A stretch of 64,000 bases of DNA, from assembly GCF_012726195.1 (NCBI RefSeq), contig NZ_JAASAF010000006.1:248001-312000 (forward strand). The letters run 5' to 3'. A program made the position numbers and the translations under genes. Source of the stretch: Rhodococcus sp. HNM0563 (lineage in GTDB: Bacteria > Actinomycetota > Actinomycetes > Mycobacteriales > Mycobacteriaceae). Positions 7,450-15,112 of the stretch are shown in pieces. Position 1 is the first letter of the stretch; each line of letters begins with the position of its first letter. The notes beneath the pieces were generated by a model that was not told the DNA's origin, searched no databases, and saw only the letters and a list, made by a program, of their open reading frames with translations.

Positions 7450-7467
7450 TGCTCAGAGTCTGCACAG
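7450..7467 (+). promoter_or_regulatory. Candidate SARP box upstream of precursor B
   Basis: TGCTCAG (7450-7456) and TGCACAG (7461-7467) are direct heptamers with a 4-base spacer, 63 bases before the precursor B start. Position, spacing and sequence match the copy at 7106-7123. Confidence 0.65.
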
Positions 7468-7491
7468 TGGCCCTCGTGACGATATCCGTGC

Positions 7492-7508
7492 TGCCGGGAG
7501 GTCCGGCA
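7492..7508 (+). promoter_or_regulatory. Inverted repeat in the precursor B leader
   Basis: TGCCGG (7492-7497) and CCGGCA (7503-7508) flank GAGGT, 22 bases before the start codon. The arms match those of the element at 7146-7164. Confidence 0.45.
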
Positions 7509-7530
7509 CGGAACACACGAGGAGAGCCGA

Positions 7531-7707
7531 ATGAGCAAGTTCGCAATCGACACGATTTCCGCGGCCGGCGCCGAACTGGACGAGTCACACCTGGCCGGTG
7601 TCGTGGGCGGCATGCCGAAAATCTGTCAACAACCGACCGTGCTCAAATTGGAATCGGGTAACGCGCCGGATCGGACCCTTCCCGGCGACCCGCGGAGCCG
7701 ATGCTGA
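7531..7707 (+). CDS. RiPP precursor peptide B (double-glycine leader)
   Basis: This 58-residue peptide follows a GAGGAGAG ribosome site. The leader (1-27) has the same length as that of precursor A and keeps F-x-IDTI, ELDES and LAxVVGG. The core (28-58) differs almost completely, carries two Cys (one near the front in KICQQ, one as the last residue) and has APDRTLPGDP, which echoes PDSPIQGDDP of precursor A. This is the expected picture of one maturation system acting on two divergent products. Cleavage after the second Gly by the C39 exporter is inferred. Confidence 0.8.
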   Translation: MSKFAIDTISAAGAELDESHLAGVVGGMPKICQQPTVLKLESGNAPDRTLPGDPRSRC

Positions 7708-7764
7708 GAACCACGCAGGCGAACTGAACTGTGTCCCCCTTGGGGGATCCGTAGCGGTCTTTGG

Positions 7765-7790
7765 CCCGGGGCACCACAGTGTGCCCCGGG
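7765..7790 (+). terminator. Hairpin between precursor B and the maturase
   Basis: CCCGGGGCAC and GTGCCCCGGG (10-bp perfect arms) flank a 6-base loop. A partial terminator here would yield more precursor than enzyme mRNA, a common feature of RiPP operons. It lies just ahead of the GGAGGG ribosome site of the ATP-grasp gene. Confidence 0.6.
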
Positions 7791-7812
7791 TTGTCCTGGA
7801 GGGTTTCGTCCC

Positions 7813-8826
7813 ATGCCTCATGTTCTCGTCCTTACTCAACCCGGTGATTTGCACGCGGACGCCGTGATCGAACGGCTGATCCAGCGCCAGGCGAGGTACA
7901 CAATCTTCGATCCGGGTGACTTCCCATCCAACGCAGCAATGTCTGTGTCGTACGACCGGTCCGGACTCATCGGACGCACGCTTCTCGGGTCGGGGCGTCC
8001 TCTTGATCTCAATGCTGTCGACAGCATCTGGTGCCGCCGACCCAGCCCGACCACCCCAGCGCCCGAAATCGAGGATCCCATTGCACAAGAATGCGTTCGG
8101 GACGAAGGCGGTACGTTCTCCGCGTACATATGGGACAGTCTGGATTGCCTTTCGGTACCTGGAAAAATGCGGTCCATACGACATGCATCATGCAAGCCTG
8201 AACAACTGTCTCGTGCGGGTGCGCTCGGTTTGGAGATACCTCCGACACTCGTCACGACGGATCCGGAAGAGTTTCTGGATTTCTGGGATCACCATGACGG
8301 ACAAATCATCACGAAGCCCTTGGACAATCCCAGTCTTGGCGTGGGCGGACGCAGCTTCGTTCGATTCTCTGAGGTACCTACCACTATGGATCTCGCTTCG
8401 GCCGATGCGATCCGTTTCTGCCCGGTGATCACGCAGGCCTACGTACCCAAACTCGTCGAACTGCGGGTGACAGTCGTCGGTGATCGTGCGTTTGCGGTTG
8501 AAATCGACAGCCAGCGAAGCAATCATGCTCGCGGCGACTGGCGCAAGTACGACTCCACGCAAGGCCTGTACGCAGTTCACTCGCTGCCGGACGAAATAGC
8601 CGAGCGCTGCGTTCGACTCGTGACCGAGTTCGACCTGAACTACGGCGCACTGGATCTGATCTTCACACCCGACGGGCGCTATGTCTTCCTAGAGATCAAT
8701 CCAGGCGGCCAATGGCTGTGGCTCGAAGAAGCGACAGGTATCCCGATTGCGGACGCGGTAGCAGACCTGCTGGTGTCCTCCGACGAACGGTTTTCACGAT
8801 CCTCGACGAACGGAGCTTTCCGATGA
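7813..8826 (+). CDS. ATP-grasp ribosomal peptide maturase (MvdC/MvdD-like)
   Basis: This is a 337-residue ligase of the ATP-grasp superfamily. The ATP-binding Lys is in IITKPL near residue 166, and the metal-binding end motif DGRYVFLEINPGGQWLWLE lies at about 288-306. The NPxGQWxWLE form is typical of the maturases that make side-chain ester or amide crosslinks (macrolactones/macrolactams) in microviridin-type graspetides. The N-terminal domain (1-120) is expected to bind the leader. It starts after GGAGGG and overlaps the next gene by ATGA. Codon third positions are visibly less GC-rich than in the genes around it, a sign of possible transfer. Confidence 0.85.
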   Translation: MPHVLVLTQPGDLHADAVIERLIQRQARYTIFDPGDFPSNAAMSVSYDRSGLIGRTLLGSGRPLDLNAVDSIWCRRPSPTTPAPEIEDPIAQECVRDEGGTFSAYIWDSLDCLSVPGKMRSIRHASCKPEQLSRAGALGLEIPPTLVTTDPEEFLDFWDHHDGQIITKPLDNPSLGVGGRSFVRFSEVPTTMDLASADAIRFCPVITQAYVPKLVELRVTVVGDRAFAVEIDSQRSNHARGDWRKYDSTQGLYAVHSLPDEIAERCVRLVTEFDLNYGALDLIFTPDGRYVFLEINPGGQWLWLEEATGIPIADAVADLLVSSDERFSRSSTNGAFR

Positions 8827-9938
8827 CCCCCACCATGCCGTCGCAAGACCATTGCGTCGACGCGAGTCTACTGTCGGCGCTCCTGGATGTGATCCGCCTG
8901 AAGAACAGTCCATTCGGCGACGAGCAAGCGCACTCATCGGAAGCCCTCCGTGTCCTACGTGAGAAGAATCCCGAAGTCCGGATGCGGCTCGTGCGACACG
9001 TGGAACCGTTCGACGAATCGTCCCAGAGCGCACTGCTCATCACCGACACGGAGGGAAACGTGACAACGGTGTCGTGGTCGCCGCCCTCGACTGTGCCGTG
9101 GCCGCTTCGAGGAGCACGACGAGCCGGTGAATCGACCCTGTTGTCCGTCGACGGGGAGACACTCACGGTCGGCGAAACCATTCTGCATCTCGACGGGATG
9201 TGGGATCGTCCGGACCTCCTCACCGGACTCATCGATGCTTGCGTGATACGTATCGAGCTCGAGGAAGCCCCTGTCGAGTTGACCGACGCACAGATGCAGG
9301 ACGCTCTCGACGCGTTCCGCCGGGCGCGAGGTCTGCTCACTCGTCACGAAACCGAGGCATGGATGGCGCAGAATCATCTGAGCCCAATCATGTTCGAGCG
9401 AACAGTCCGGCACGAAGCCGAGCTTGCGAGCCTTCGTCGTCGCGTGGTCGCCGATCGTGCGTCTGCGTGGCTGCGCGAGCATGGAGAGACCCTCGACCGT
9501 GCGCGTATCGCGCGCGCTGTCTTCCCGGACCGTGCAGAGGCACGCGAGTTCGCGGCACGGGTTGCCGACGTTCATACCTACGAGGCGGATGACGCGATCC
9601 GTTACTTTGCAGGCGAACTGGGGCTTGTCGTAGCCGACGGTCGCGGGAAGGCGGAATTCTGCGACGTCGGGCGCGGCGATCTTGACGGCGAACTCGCAAA
9701 TCTGATTTTCGCTGCGGAGCCGGGGACGGTGATGGCAGCCGAGGTGAGCTATGGCGAATGGGAGGTTGTGCAGGTCCTCGCCGTGTATCGAACGCGGAAC
9801 GACGCCGCTGCTCTGCACATCGTCGAGCGTCGACTGTTCGACGAGTGGCTTGCCGAGCGCAGGCGCGCCGCGCGTGTCGAGTGGTTCTGGGGAGAGGCCG
9901 AGAAGACCGATCGCGTGACGGCGGGCATGGCGTCATGA
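8823..9938 (+). CDS. Peptide maturation protein, PpiC/SurA-like
   Basis: This is a 371-residue protein translationally coupled to the maturase (ATGA overlap). The first 150 residues have no fold I recognise. Residues about 155-260 are helical and rich in Arg/Ala, like the chaperone part of SurA or PpiC proteins. Residues about 265-345 (from RYFAGELGLVV to WEVVQVLAVY) resemble a parvulin rotamase domain with the ELANLIFAAEPGTV segment. I recall a family of putative peptide maturation system proteins with this layout next to RiPP maturases. It has no signal peptide, so it probably acts in the cytoplasm as a precursor chaperone or leader-binding partner. Function unproven. Confidence 0.6.
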   Translation: MTPTMPSQDHCVDASLLSALLDVIRLKNSPFGDEQAHSSEALRVLREKNPEVRMRLVRHVEPFDESSQSALLITDTEGNVTTVSWSPPSTVPWPLRGARRAGESTLLSVDGETLTVGETILHLDGMWDRPDLLTGLIDACVIRIELEEAPVELTDAQMQDALDAFRRARGLLTRHETEAWMAQNHLSPIMFERTVRHEAELASLRRRVVADRASAWLREHGETLDRARIARAVFPDRAEAREFAARVADVHTYEADDAIRYFAGELGLVVADGRGKAEFCDVGRGDLDGELANLIFAAEPGTVMAAEVSYGEWEVVQVLAVYRTRNDAAALHIVERRLFDEWLAERRRAARVEWFWGEAEKTDRVTAGMAS

Positions 9939-9951
9939 CAGGGGCAAAGTC

Positions 9952-12102
9952 GTGACGCGCAGGGTTCGGTTGCGACACCAGTCGGGGATCTCGGACTGCG
10001 GTGCAGCATGCCTGGCCATGATTCTCGACTTCTACGGTGCACCGATGCCGGTCAACGACGTGGCGGACAACCTTGCAGTCGGGCGCGACGGGACGACGGC
10101 GCTCGCACTGGTTCAGGTTGCCCGCGACTACGGTCTGGACGTGCGCGCGTTCGGCCGGCCCGCCGAGTCGATCGCCGACGGACACACGAGGTTGCCGGCC
10201 GTAGTGCATTGGGATCACAACCATTTCGTCGTTGTCGACCGTGCGACGGCGCGATACGTGGTGGTGGTGGATCCGAGTCGGGGACGGCAGCGCCTGTCGC
10301 ACACTGATTTCGCGGAGCGGTACTCGGGTGTGGTGCTCGAGTTCGGTGCGGGCGACATATCGTCGAGAACGCGGCAGGTACGGCACCGCGATACCCGCTG
10401 GCGGCGAGACTTCCTCGGACTCGTGTGGCGGGGCAACCGCGCATCGTTTGCCGGGGTCCTGAGTGCAGCGGTGATTCTGCAGATCGTCGGTGTCATAGTC
10501 CCTTTGCTCACCGCAATGTTCATCGACAGGGTCATTCCCGAGTCCGATTTCGGGCTCCTGGGCATCCTTGCGATTGTGGTCGTGGGTATCGCCTTCGTAC
10601 TCCTTGCTCTGGGGGCACTGCGTACCGTGGTCATCGCTCGGATCCGTCGGCGGGTCGATGCCGTGCTCACCGGTTATTCGGTCGAGCGACTGTTCGCACT
10701 GCCGTTCACGTACTTCATGCGACGGGGCACCAACGACGTTGCTCAACGCATCGGCGGTATCAGTACAATTCGTGATCTGTTCACCGAGAGGGTTGTGGCT
10801 GCTCTGCTCGACGGTCCACTTGCCCTCACCTATGTCGCAATAGTGATGTGGTGGGCACCGAGCGTCGGGGTCGGACTGCTGGCACTGACAGTGGTGCAGG
10901 CGTTGCTGATCGGCGTTGTGCATCGACGAGTTGTCGATCTCTTGCAACGTGAGGCTGCGACGGCGGCCGAAGCGGAGGGCACGCTCATCGAGAGTATTCG
11001 CGGTGTCGAGACGGTGAAGGCGTCGGGAACCGAGGCTGTGGTGATTGCCCGGTGGAAGCGATTGTTCGAACATGCTCTCGCCGTGTCGGTCCGCAGTTCG
11101 CTCGTGTCGGGACTGGTCGACGCCGCACAGGCGGCTTTGCGTGCGGTTGCGCCCGCGGTGCTCCTGTTCGTCGGGGCGGTTCATGTGGTGAGCGGCAGGC
11201 TTTCTCTCGGTCAGCTGATTGCGGTCAACGGGATGGCAGTGGTGGCGCTCGGATGCGTGACGTCGTTGCTCACACTCGTGCAGTATCTGCAGTCCGCTGC
11301 GGCATATGCACGGCGCCTTCAGGACATCCTCGAATCGGATGTGGAACAGGAAGGTCTCGACGTAACTACGGCGCCGCAACTTTCGGGAGCGATCCGGCTT
11401 CGGGGTGTCGGGTTTCGTTACGGTCCGAGGTCCCCGTGGGTACTCCGCGGCATCGAGTGCGATATTCCGGCGGGCACCACAGTCGCGTTGGTGGGGCGGT
11501 CGGGTTCGGGGAAGAGCACGCTCGCGCGCCTACTGCTCGGGTTGTACGTCCCAGAGGAAGGCACCGTTCTCTACGACGGACTCGACGCGCGGTGCTTGGA
11601 GGCGCGGTCACTGCGTGCACAGTTCGGCGTGGTGACACAGGACAGCACCCTGTTCACCGGGAGCATCGCTGACAACATTGCTACGGGCAATCCCGATGCG
11701 CCGTTCACGGATATCGTGCACGCGGCCTCTCTCGCGCAGATCCACGAGGATGTTGTTGCGCTGCCGATGGGCTACGACACGGTTCTCCGCGAGGGAAGTG
11801 GTCTCTCCGGTGGGCAGCAGCAGCGCGTGGCGATAGCTCGTGCACTCTTGACTCGACCTCGGGTGTTGTTGTTCGACGAGGCGACGAGCGCCTTGGATTC
11901 CATGACCGAAGCTGCGGTGGTAACCGGACTCAGGCAGCTGCGCCAGACCCGCATCGTCATCGCACATCGCTTGTCGACGGTGCGCACCGCCGACCTGATC
12001 TTGGTGCTCGAGGCAGGCAGGGTCGTCGAACGCGGCAGCCACGCACAGCTGCTCGAGCGCCAGGGGATCTATGCAGGGATGTGTGCGGAATCAGGGCGGT
12101 AA
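9952..12102 (+). CDS. Peptidase-containing ABC transporter (C39, leader-cleaving exporter)
   Basis: This is a 716-residue PCAT in one chain. The C39 peptidase domain (1-130) has Gln10, catalytic Cys16 in SDCGAAC, His near 88 in WDHNHFVVV, and an Asp in VVDPSRG. An exporter membrane domain follows (about 160-430, five to six helices). The nucleotide-binding domain (about 465-715) has Walker A GRSGSGKST, signature LSGGQQQR, Walker B VLLFDEATSALD and a switch His in IAHRLS. The family cuts after Gly-Gly and exports the core peptide; both precursors here end their leaders in VGG. The GTG at 9952 follows AGGGGC; the nearby ATG at 9935 runs into a stop. Confidence 0.9.
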   Translation: MTRRVRLRHQSGISDCGAACLAMILDFYGAPMPVNDVADNLAVGRDGTTALALVQVARDYGLDVRAFGRPAESIADGHTRLPAVVHWDHNHFVVVDRATARYVVVVDPSRGRQRLSHTDFAERYSGVVLEFGAGDISSRTRQVRHRDTRWRRDFLGLVWRGNRASFAGVLSAAVILQIVGVIVPLLTAMFIDRVIPESDFGLLGILAIVVVGIAFVLLALGALRTVVIARIRRRVDAVLTGYSVERLFALPFTYFMRRGTNDVAQRIGGISTIRDLFTERVVAALLDGPLALTYVAIVMWWAPSVGVGLLALTVVQALLIGVVHRRVVDLLQREAATAAEAEGTLIESIRGVETVKASGTEAVVIARWKRLFEHALAVSVRSSLVSGLVDAAQAALRAVAPAVLLFVGAVHVVSGRLSLGQLIAVNGMAVVALGCVTSLLTLVQYLQSAAAYARRLQDILESDVEQEGLDVTTAPQLSGAIRLRGVGFRYGPRSPWVLRGIECDIPAGTTVALVGRSGSGKSTLARLLLGLYVPEEGTVLYDGLDARCLEARSLRAQFGVVTQDSTLFTGSIADNIATGNPDAPFTDIVHAASLAQIHEDVVALPMGYDTVLREGSGLSGGQQQRVAIARALLTRPRVLLFDEATSALDSMTEAAVVTGLRQLRQTRIVIAHRLSTVRTADLILVLEAGRVVERGSHAQLLERQGIYAGMCAESGR

Positions 12103-12158
12103 CCTCGAGGTCTGCAGGTCCCCGGAAGTGGGGCCGTGACCGTTCGGGGGGATGTCAC

Positions 12159-15017
12159 GTGGGCTCGGTACCTGCACGGATCACCGTCTGTGTTCTCGGC
12201 CCGGTCACGGCGTTCCGTGACGGTGTGTCGGTCGATCTCGGCGGACCACGTCAACGCGCCCTGCTCGCTTCACTTGCGGTCGCGGCGCCGCACGCGGTGA
12301 GTGCGGCGCAGCTTCTCGCCGATGTGTGGCACGACGTTCCGGCGCCGACGGCGAACGCACTGCATTTCGCCGTGTCGAAGCTGCGGCGTCATCTCGATCC
12401 TCTGCGTGGCCGCGGGCAGCACGGTCCGGTTGTGCGCAGCGGATCGCACTATGCATTGCGGGTCGCTGAACTGGACTCGGCCCGATTCGATGCTCTTGTG
12501 AGGGAGGCCCACGGTGTTCGCGCCGGATCGGCGCCGTCTGCTCCCGACGATGCCGCAGTGCTTCTCAACGAGGCGCTCGGGCTGTGGAGGGGCGAACCGT
12601 ATCAGGACACTGCACACCTCGCCGGTATCGTTCCCGAACGGACACGACTGGACGGGCTGTACCGCGACGCATCGTGTGCACTCGTCGACATCGACCTCTC
12701 GCGCGGACGCGCCCAGGAGGCCCTCCGTACCGCGGAGGCTCTCGTAAATCGGTATCCGCTCGACGAGAACGCGTGGGCGTTGCTGGCGCGTGCCATGTAT
12801 CTGAGCGGTCGTCAGGCCGACTCGCTTGCCGCGATTCGGACGCTGCGGCGGACACTGATGGACGAGCTCGGTGTCGATCCAGGTGCGCTCATCGTGGAAC
12901 TCGAGCGAAAGATCCTCTCGCACGAGGTCGTGGATGATGCGGTGCCGGTGCCGCCAGCGCCGGCGCCCGAGGCCGCAGTGATCACCGATGAGCCGCCGAA
13001 GATGCCTCCGGCCCTGCCTGTTTCTCGCAGTCGGTTGATCGGACGTGCGGGTGACCTGTCGCGGGTGCCGGAACTGCTGGGCAAGCACGCTCTCGTCACC
13101 CTCTTCGGCCCGGGCGGAGTCGGGAAGACGCGCCTTGCCCTCGATGTGGCCGCAGGTGTGCGAATCGGCGACGGCACCTGGTTCGTAGACCTTGCCGGAG
13201 TCGTCGACGAGTCGTCGATCGTTGTGACCGTGGCGCAGACACTCGGTGTGCCGAGCGTGGACACTCCGGAGCAACTCGCCGAGCTGATCGGCTCACGCAC
13301 GACCTATCTCATTCTGGACAATTGTGAGCACCTCGTCGACGCAGCGGCACACCTCGTGTCGGTGCTTCTCACGCAGTGCCCGCACGTGCGCATTCTTGCC
13401 ACCAGTCGGGAATTGTTGGACGTGGACGGCGAATTCGGATACGAGGTGAGGCCTCTCGATCACGATTCTGCTGAAGAACTGTTCGCTGATCGCGCCGCTT
13501 CATTCGATTCGAGCTGGACACTGATGGACTCGGATCGCGTATCGGTACACAGGATCTGTGAAGGCCTCGACGGGCTTCCGCTTGCGCTCGAACTCGCCGC
13601 TGCACAATTGTGTGTGCTGTCCGAAGAGCAGATCGCCGATGGGTTGACCGATCGGTTCACTCTGCTCACCGAAGGTCCGAGACGTCTCGGAGCACGCCGA
13701 CGCAGTCTGATGGACACTGTCGGCTGGAGTTATCGGTCACTCGATGACACAGCGGCTTCGGCGTTGCGTGCACTGTCGGTGTTCGCCGGAAGTTTCGACA
13801 TCCACGGAGCTGCGGCCTTGCTCGGCGAGACCGAGCCGCTTCGCGCGGTCGAGACCGTACGCGCATTGGTGCGGCGATCGTTGCTGTCGGTGGTACCCGG
13901 TACCCGGACCCGGCGATATGTGATGCTGCAGACGATAAAACAATTTGCAGCACAACAAATGCTGCCTGACGAGCGCGAGCGCATTGCGTCTGAATATTAC
14001 GCCTGGGTGGTCCGCAGAGCTACCGCCCTGGCCGCCGAACTGCGTGGGTCCGGTGCGCGAAATGCAGTGTCCGAGCTCTTCGCAGACAGCGCGGAGCATC
14101 GAGCAGCGCTGACCGCAGCGGTCGACCGGGGCGACTCCCATTACGTTCTCGAATTGTCGGGTGCGCTGTACTGGTTCTGGTACCGGCAAGGCAATGTGTC
14201 GGAAGGGCTGAGGTTCTTGCGATTCGGGATCGACGGTGTCGACCGGCATCCGATTGTGCCGAAAGCGGCGCATCTCGGCAGGGCGCTCATGGGCACGGCA
14301 CTCCTGACCGATCTCACCGGCGATTCCGAATCCGCCCTGCACCACAGTGAACGGGCGTGGTCGATACTCCATGAGGCCGGCGATGCAGCGGAGATCGCCT
14401 ACGCAGATTCCCTGCGGGCGTACTACCGAACGGTGTGCGGCGACCACGGTGGGGCCGTAGGCATCGTGCAGCGAAGGCTCGAAGTCGCAGGTTCGCTCGG
14501 TGACGACTGGATCGCGGCTTCACTACTGATGGTGCTGGGGATAGCCCAGCGGGGTGGTGGTGACAGTGCGGCACCGGAGACGTTGCGGACATCCGTCGAC
14601 GTCGGCCGCCGGTGCGGTTATCGATGGGTACCGATCTGTTCGCTGTGGGCGCTGGCCAAGATCGCCGCGGACTCCAACGACCACCGTCGAGGTCTGGCAC
14701 TCGCACGTGAGATCCTCCCGATTCTCGAAGAGGACGCCGAAGTCACCGGGTGGATCGTCACCATGCACACCGCGGCAGCAGCCCTCGCGCAAGCAGGACG
14801 GACAGCAGACGCGGCGCGTGTCCTCGGAGCTGCACGTGCGCACGGTGAACGCGCGGGCGTGCAGGCCGACCTACTCGATCCGTACGGTCCCCAGGAACAT
14901 GCGGCGATGACAGCGGCGGCACGCACCGGAACCTTCGACGCGTACTGCGCCGAAGGTTCCGGTCTCACCCGTGAGGAAGTGAATGCTCTGATCATGGCTA
15001 CGTCGCCATCGCGCTGA
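12159..15017 (+). CDS. SARP/AfsR-type transcriptional regulator
   Basis: This 952-residue regulator is read from the GTG at 12159, which follows GGGGGG at 7 bases; the longer frame would overlap the exporter without a ribosome site. It has an OmpR-type winged helix (about 5-95, GGPRQRALLASLAV and ALHFAVSKLRRHL), a BTAD domain (about 100-245), an NB-ARC-like ATPase with Walker A FGPGGVGKT near 316 and ILDNCEHL near 388, then TPR-like helices to the end. AfsR-type SARPs activate secondary-metabolite genes by binding direct heptamer repeats. Such repeats occur before both precursor genes here, making this the likely pathway switch. Confidence 0.9.
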   Translation: MGSVPARITVCVLGPVTAFRDGVSVDLGGPRQRALLASLAVAAPHAVSAAQLLADVWHDVPAPTANALHFAVSKLRRHLDPLRGRGQHGPVVRSGSHYALRVAELDSARFDALVREAHGVRAGSAPSAPDDAAVLLNEALGLWRGEPYQDTAHLAGIVPERTRLDGLYRDASCALVDIDLSRGRAQEALRTAEALVNRYPLDENAWALLARAMYLSGRQADSLAAIRTLRRTLMDELGVDPGALIVELERKILSHEVVDDAVPVPPAPAPEAAVITDEPPKMPPALPVSRSRLIGRAGDLSRVPELLGKHALVTLFGPGGVGKTRLALDVAAGVRIGDGTWFVDLAGVVDESSIVVTVAQTLGVPSVDTPEQLAELIGSRTTYLILDNCEHLVDAAAHLVSVLLTQCPHVRILATSRELLDVDGEFGYEVRPLDHDSAEELFADRAASFDSSWTLMDSDRVSVHRICEGLDGLPLALELAAAQLCVLSEEQIADGLTDRFTLLTEGPRRLGARRRSLMDTVGWSYRSLDDTAASALRALSVFAGSFDIHGAAALLGETEPLRAVETVRALVRRSLLSVVPGTRTRRYVMLQTIKQFAAQQMLPDERERIASEYYAWVVRRATALAAELRGSGARNAVSELFADSAEHRAALTAAVDRGDSHYVLELSGALYWFWYRQGNVSEGLRFLRFGIDGVDRHPIVPKAAHLGRALMGTALLTDLTGDSESALHHSERAWSILHEAGDAAEIAYADSLRAYYRTVCGDHGGAVGIVQRRLEVAGSLGDDWIAASLLMVLGIAQRGGGDSAAPETLRTSVDVGRRCGYRWVPICSLWALAKIAADSNDHRRGLALAREILPILEEDAEVTGWIVTMHTAAAALAQAGRTADAARVLGAARAHGERAGVQADLLDPYGPQEHAAMTAAARTGTFDAYCAEGSGLTREEVNALIMATSPSR
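14925..14963 (+). repeat. 13-bp inverted repeat inside the SARP gene end
   Basis: ACCGGAACCTTCG (14925-14937) pairs perfectly with CGAAGGTTCCGGT (14951-14963). It lies in the last 30 codons of the regulator and could fold as a terminator-like hairpin within the coding sequence. Confidence 0.5.
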
Positions 15018-15112
15018 ACGTGCCGTAACAGGGACTTCTGGCGTCGGTTCCCTGCGCGTCGCCGGTTCGGCATGCGATGCTGACGATCACAGCCCGAACA
15101 TGAGGAGAGCGA

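Noticed and set aside
12081-12158. ATG at 12081 as start of the SARP gene
   Set aside because: It lies inside the exporter gene without a ribosome site, and the winged-helix domain begins only after the GTG at 12159.
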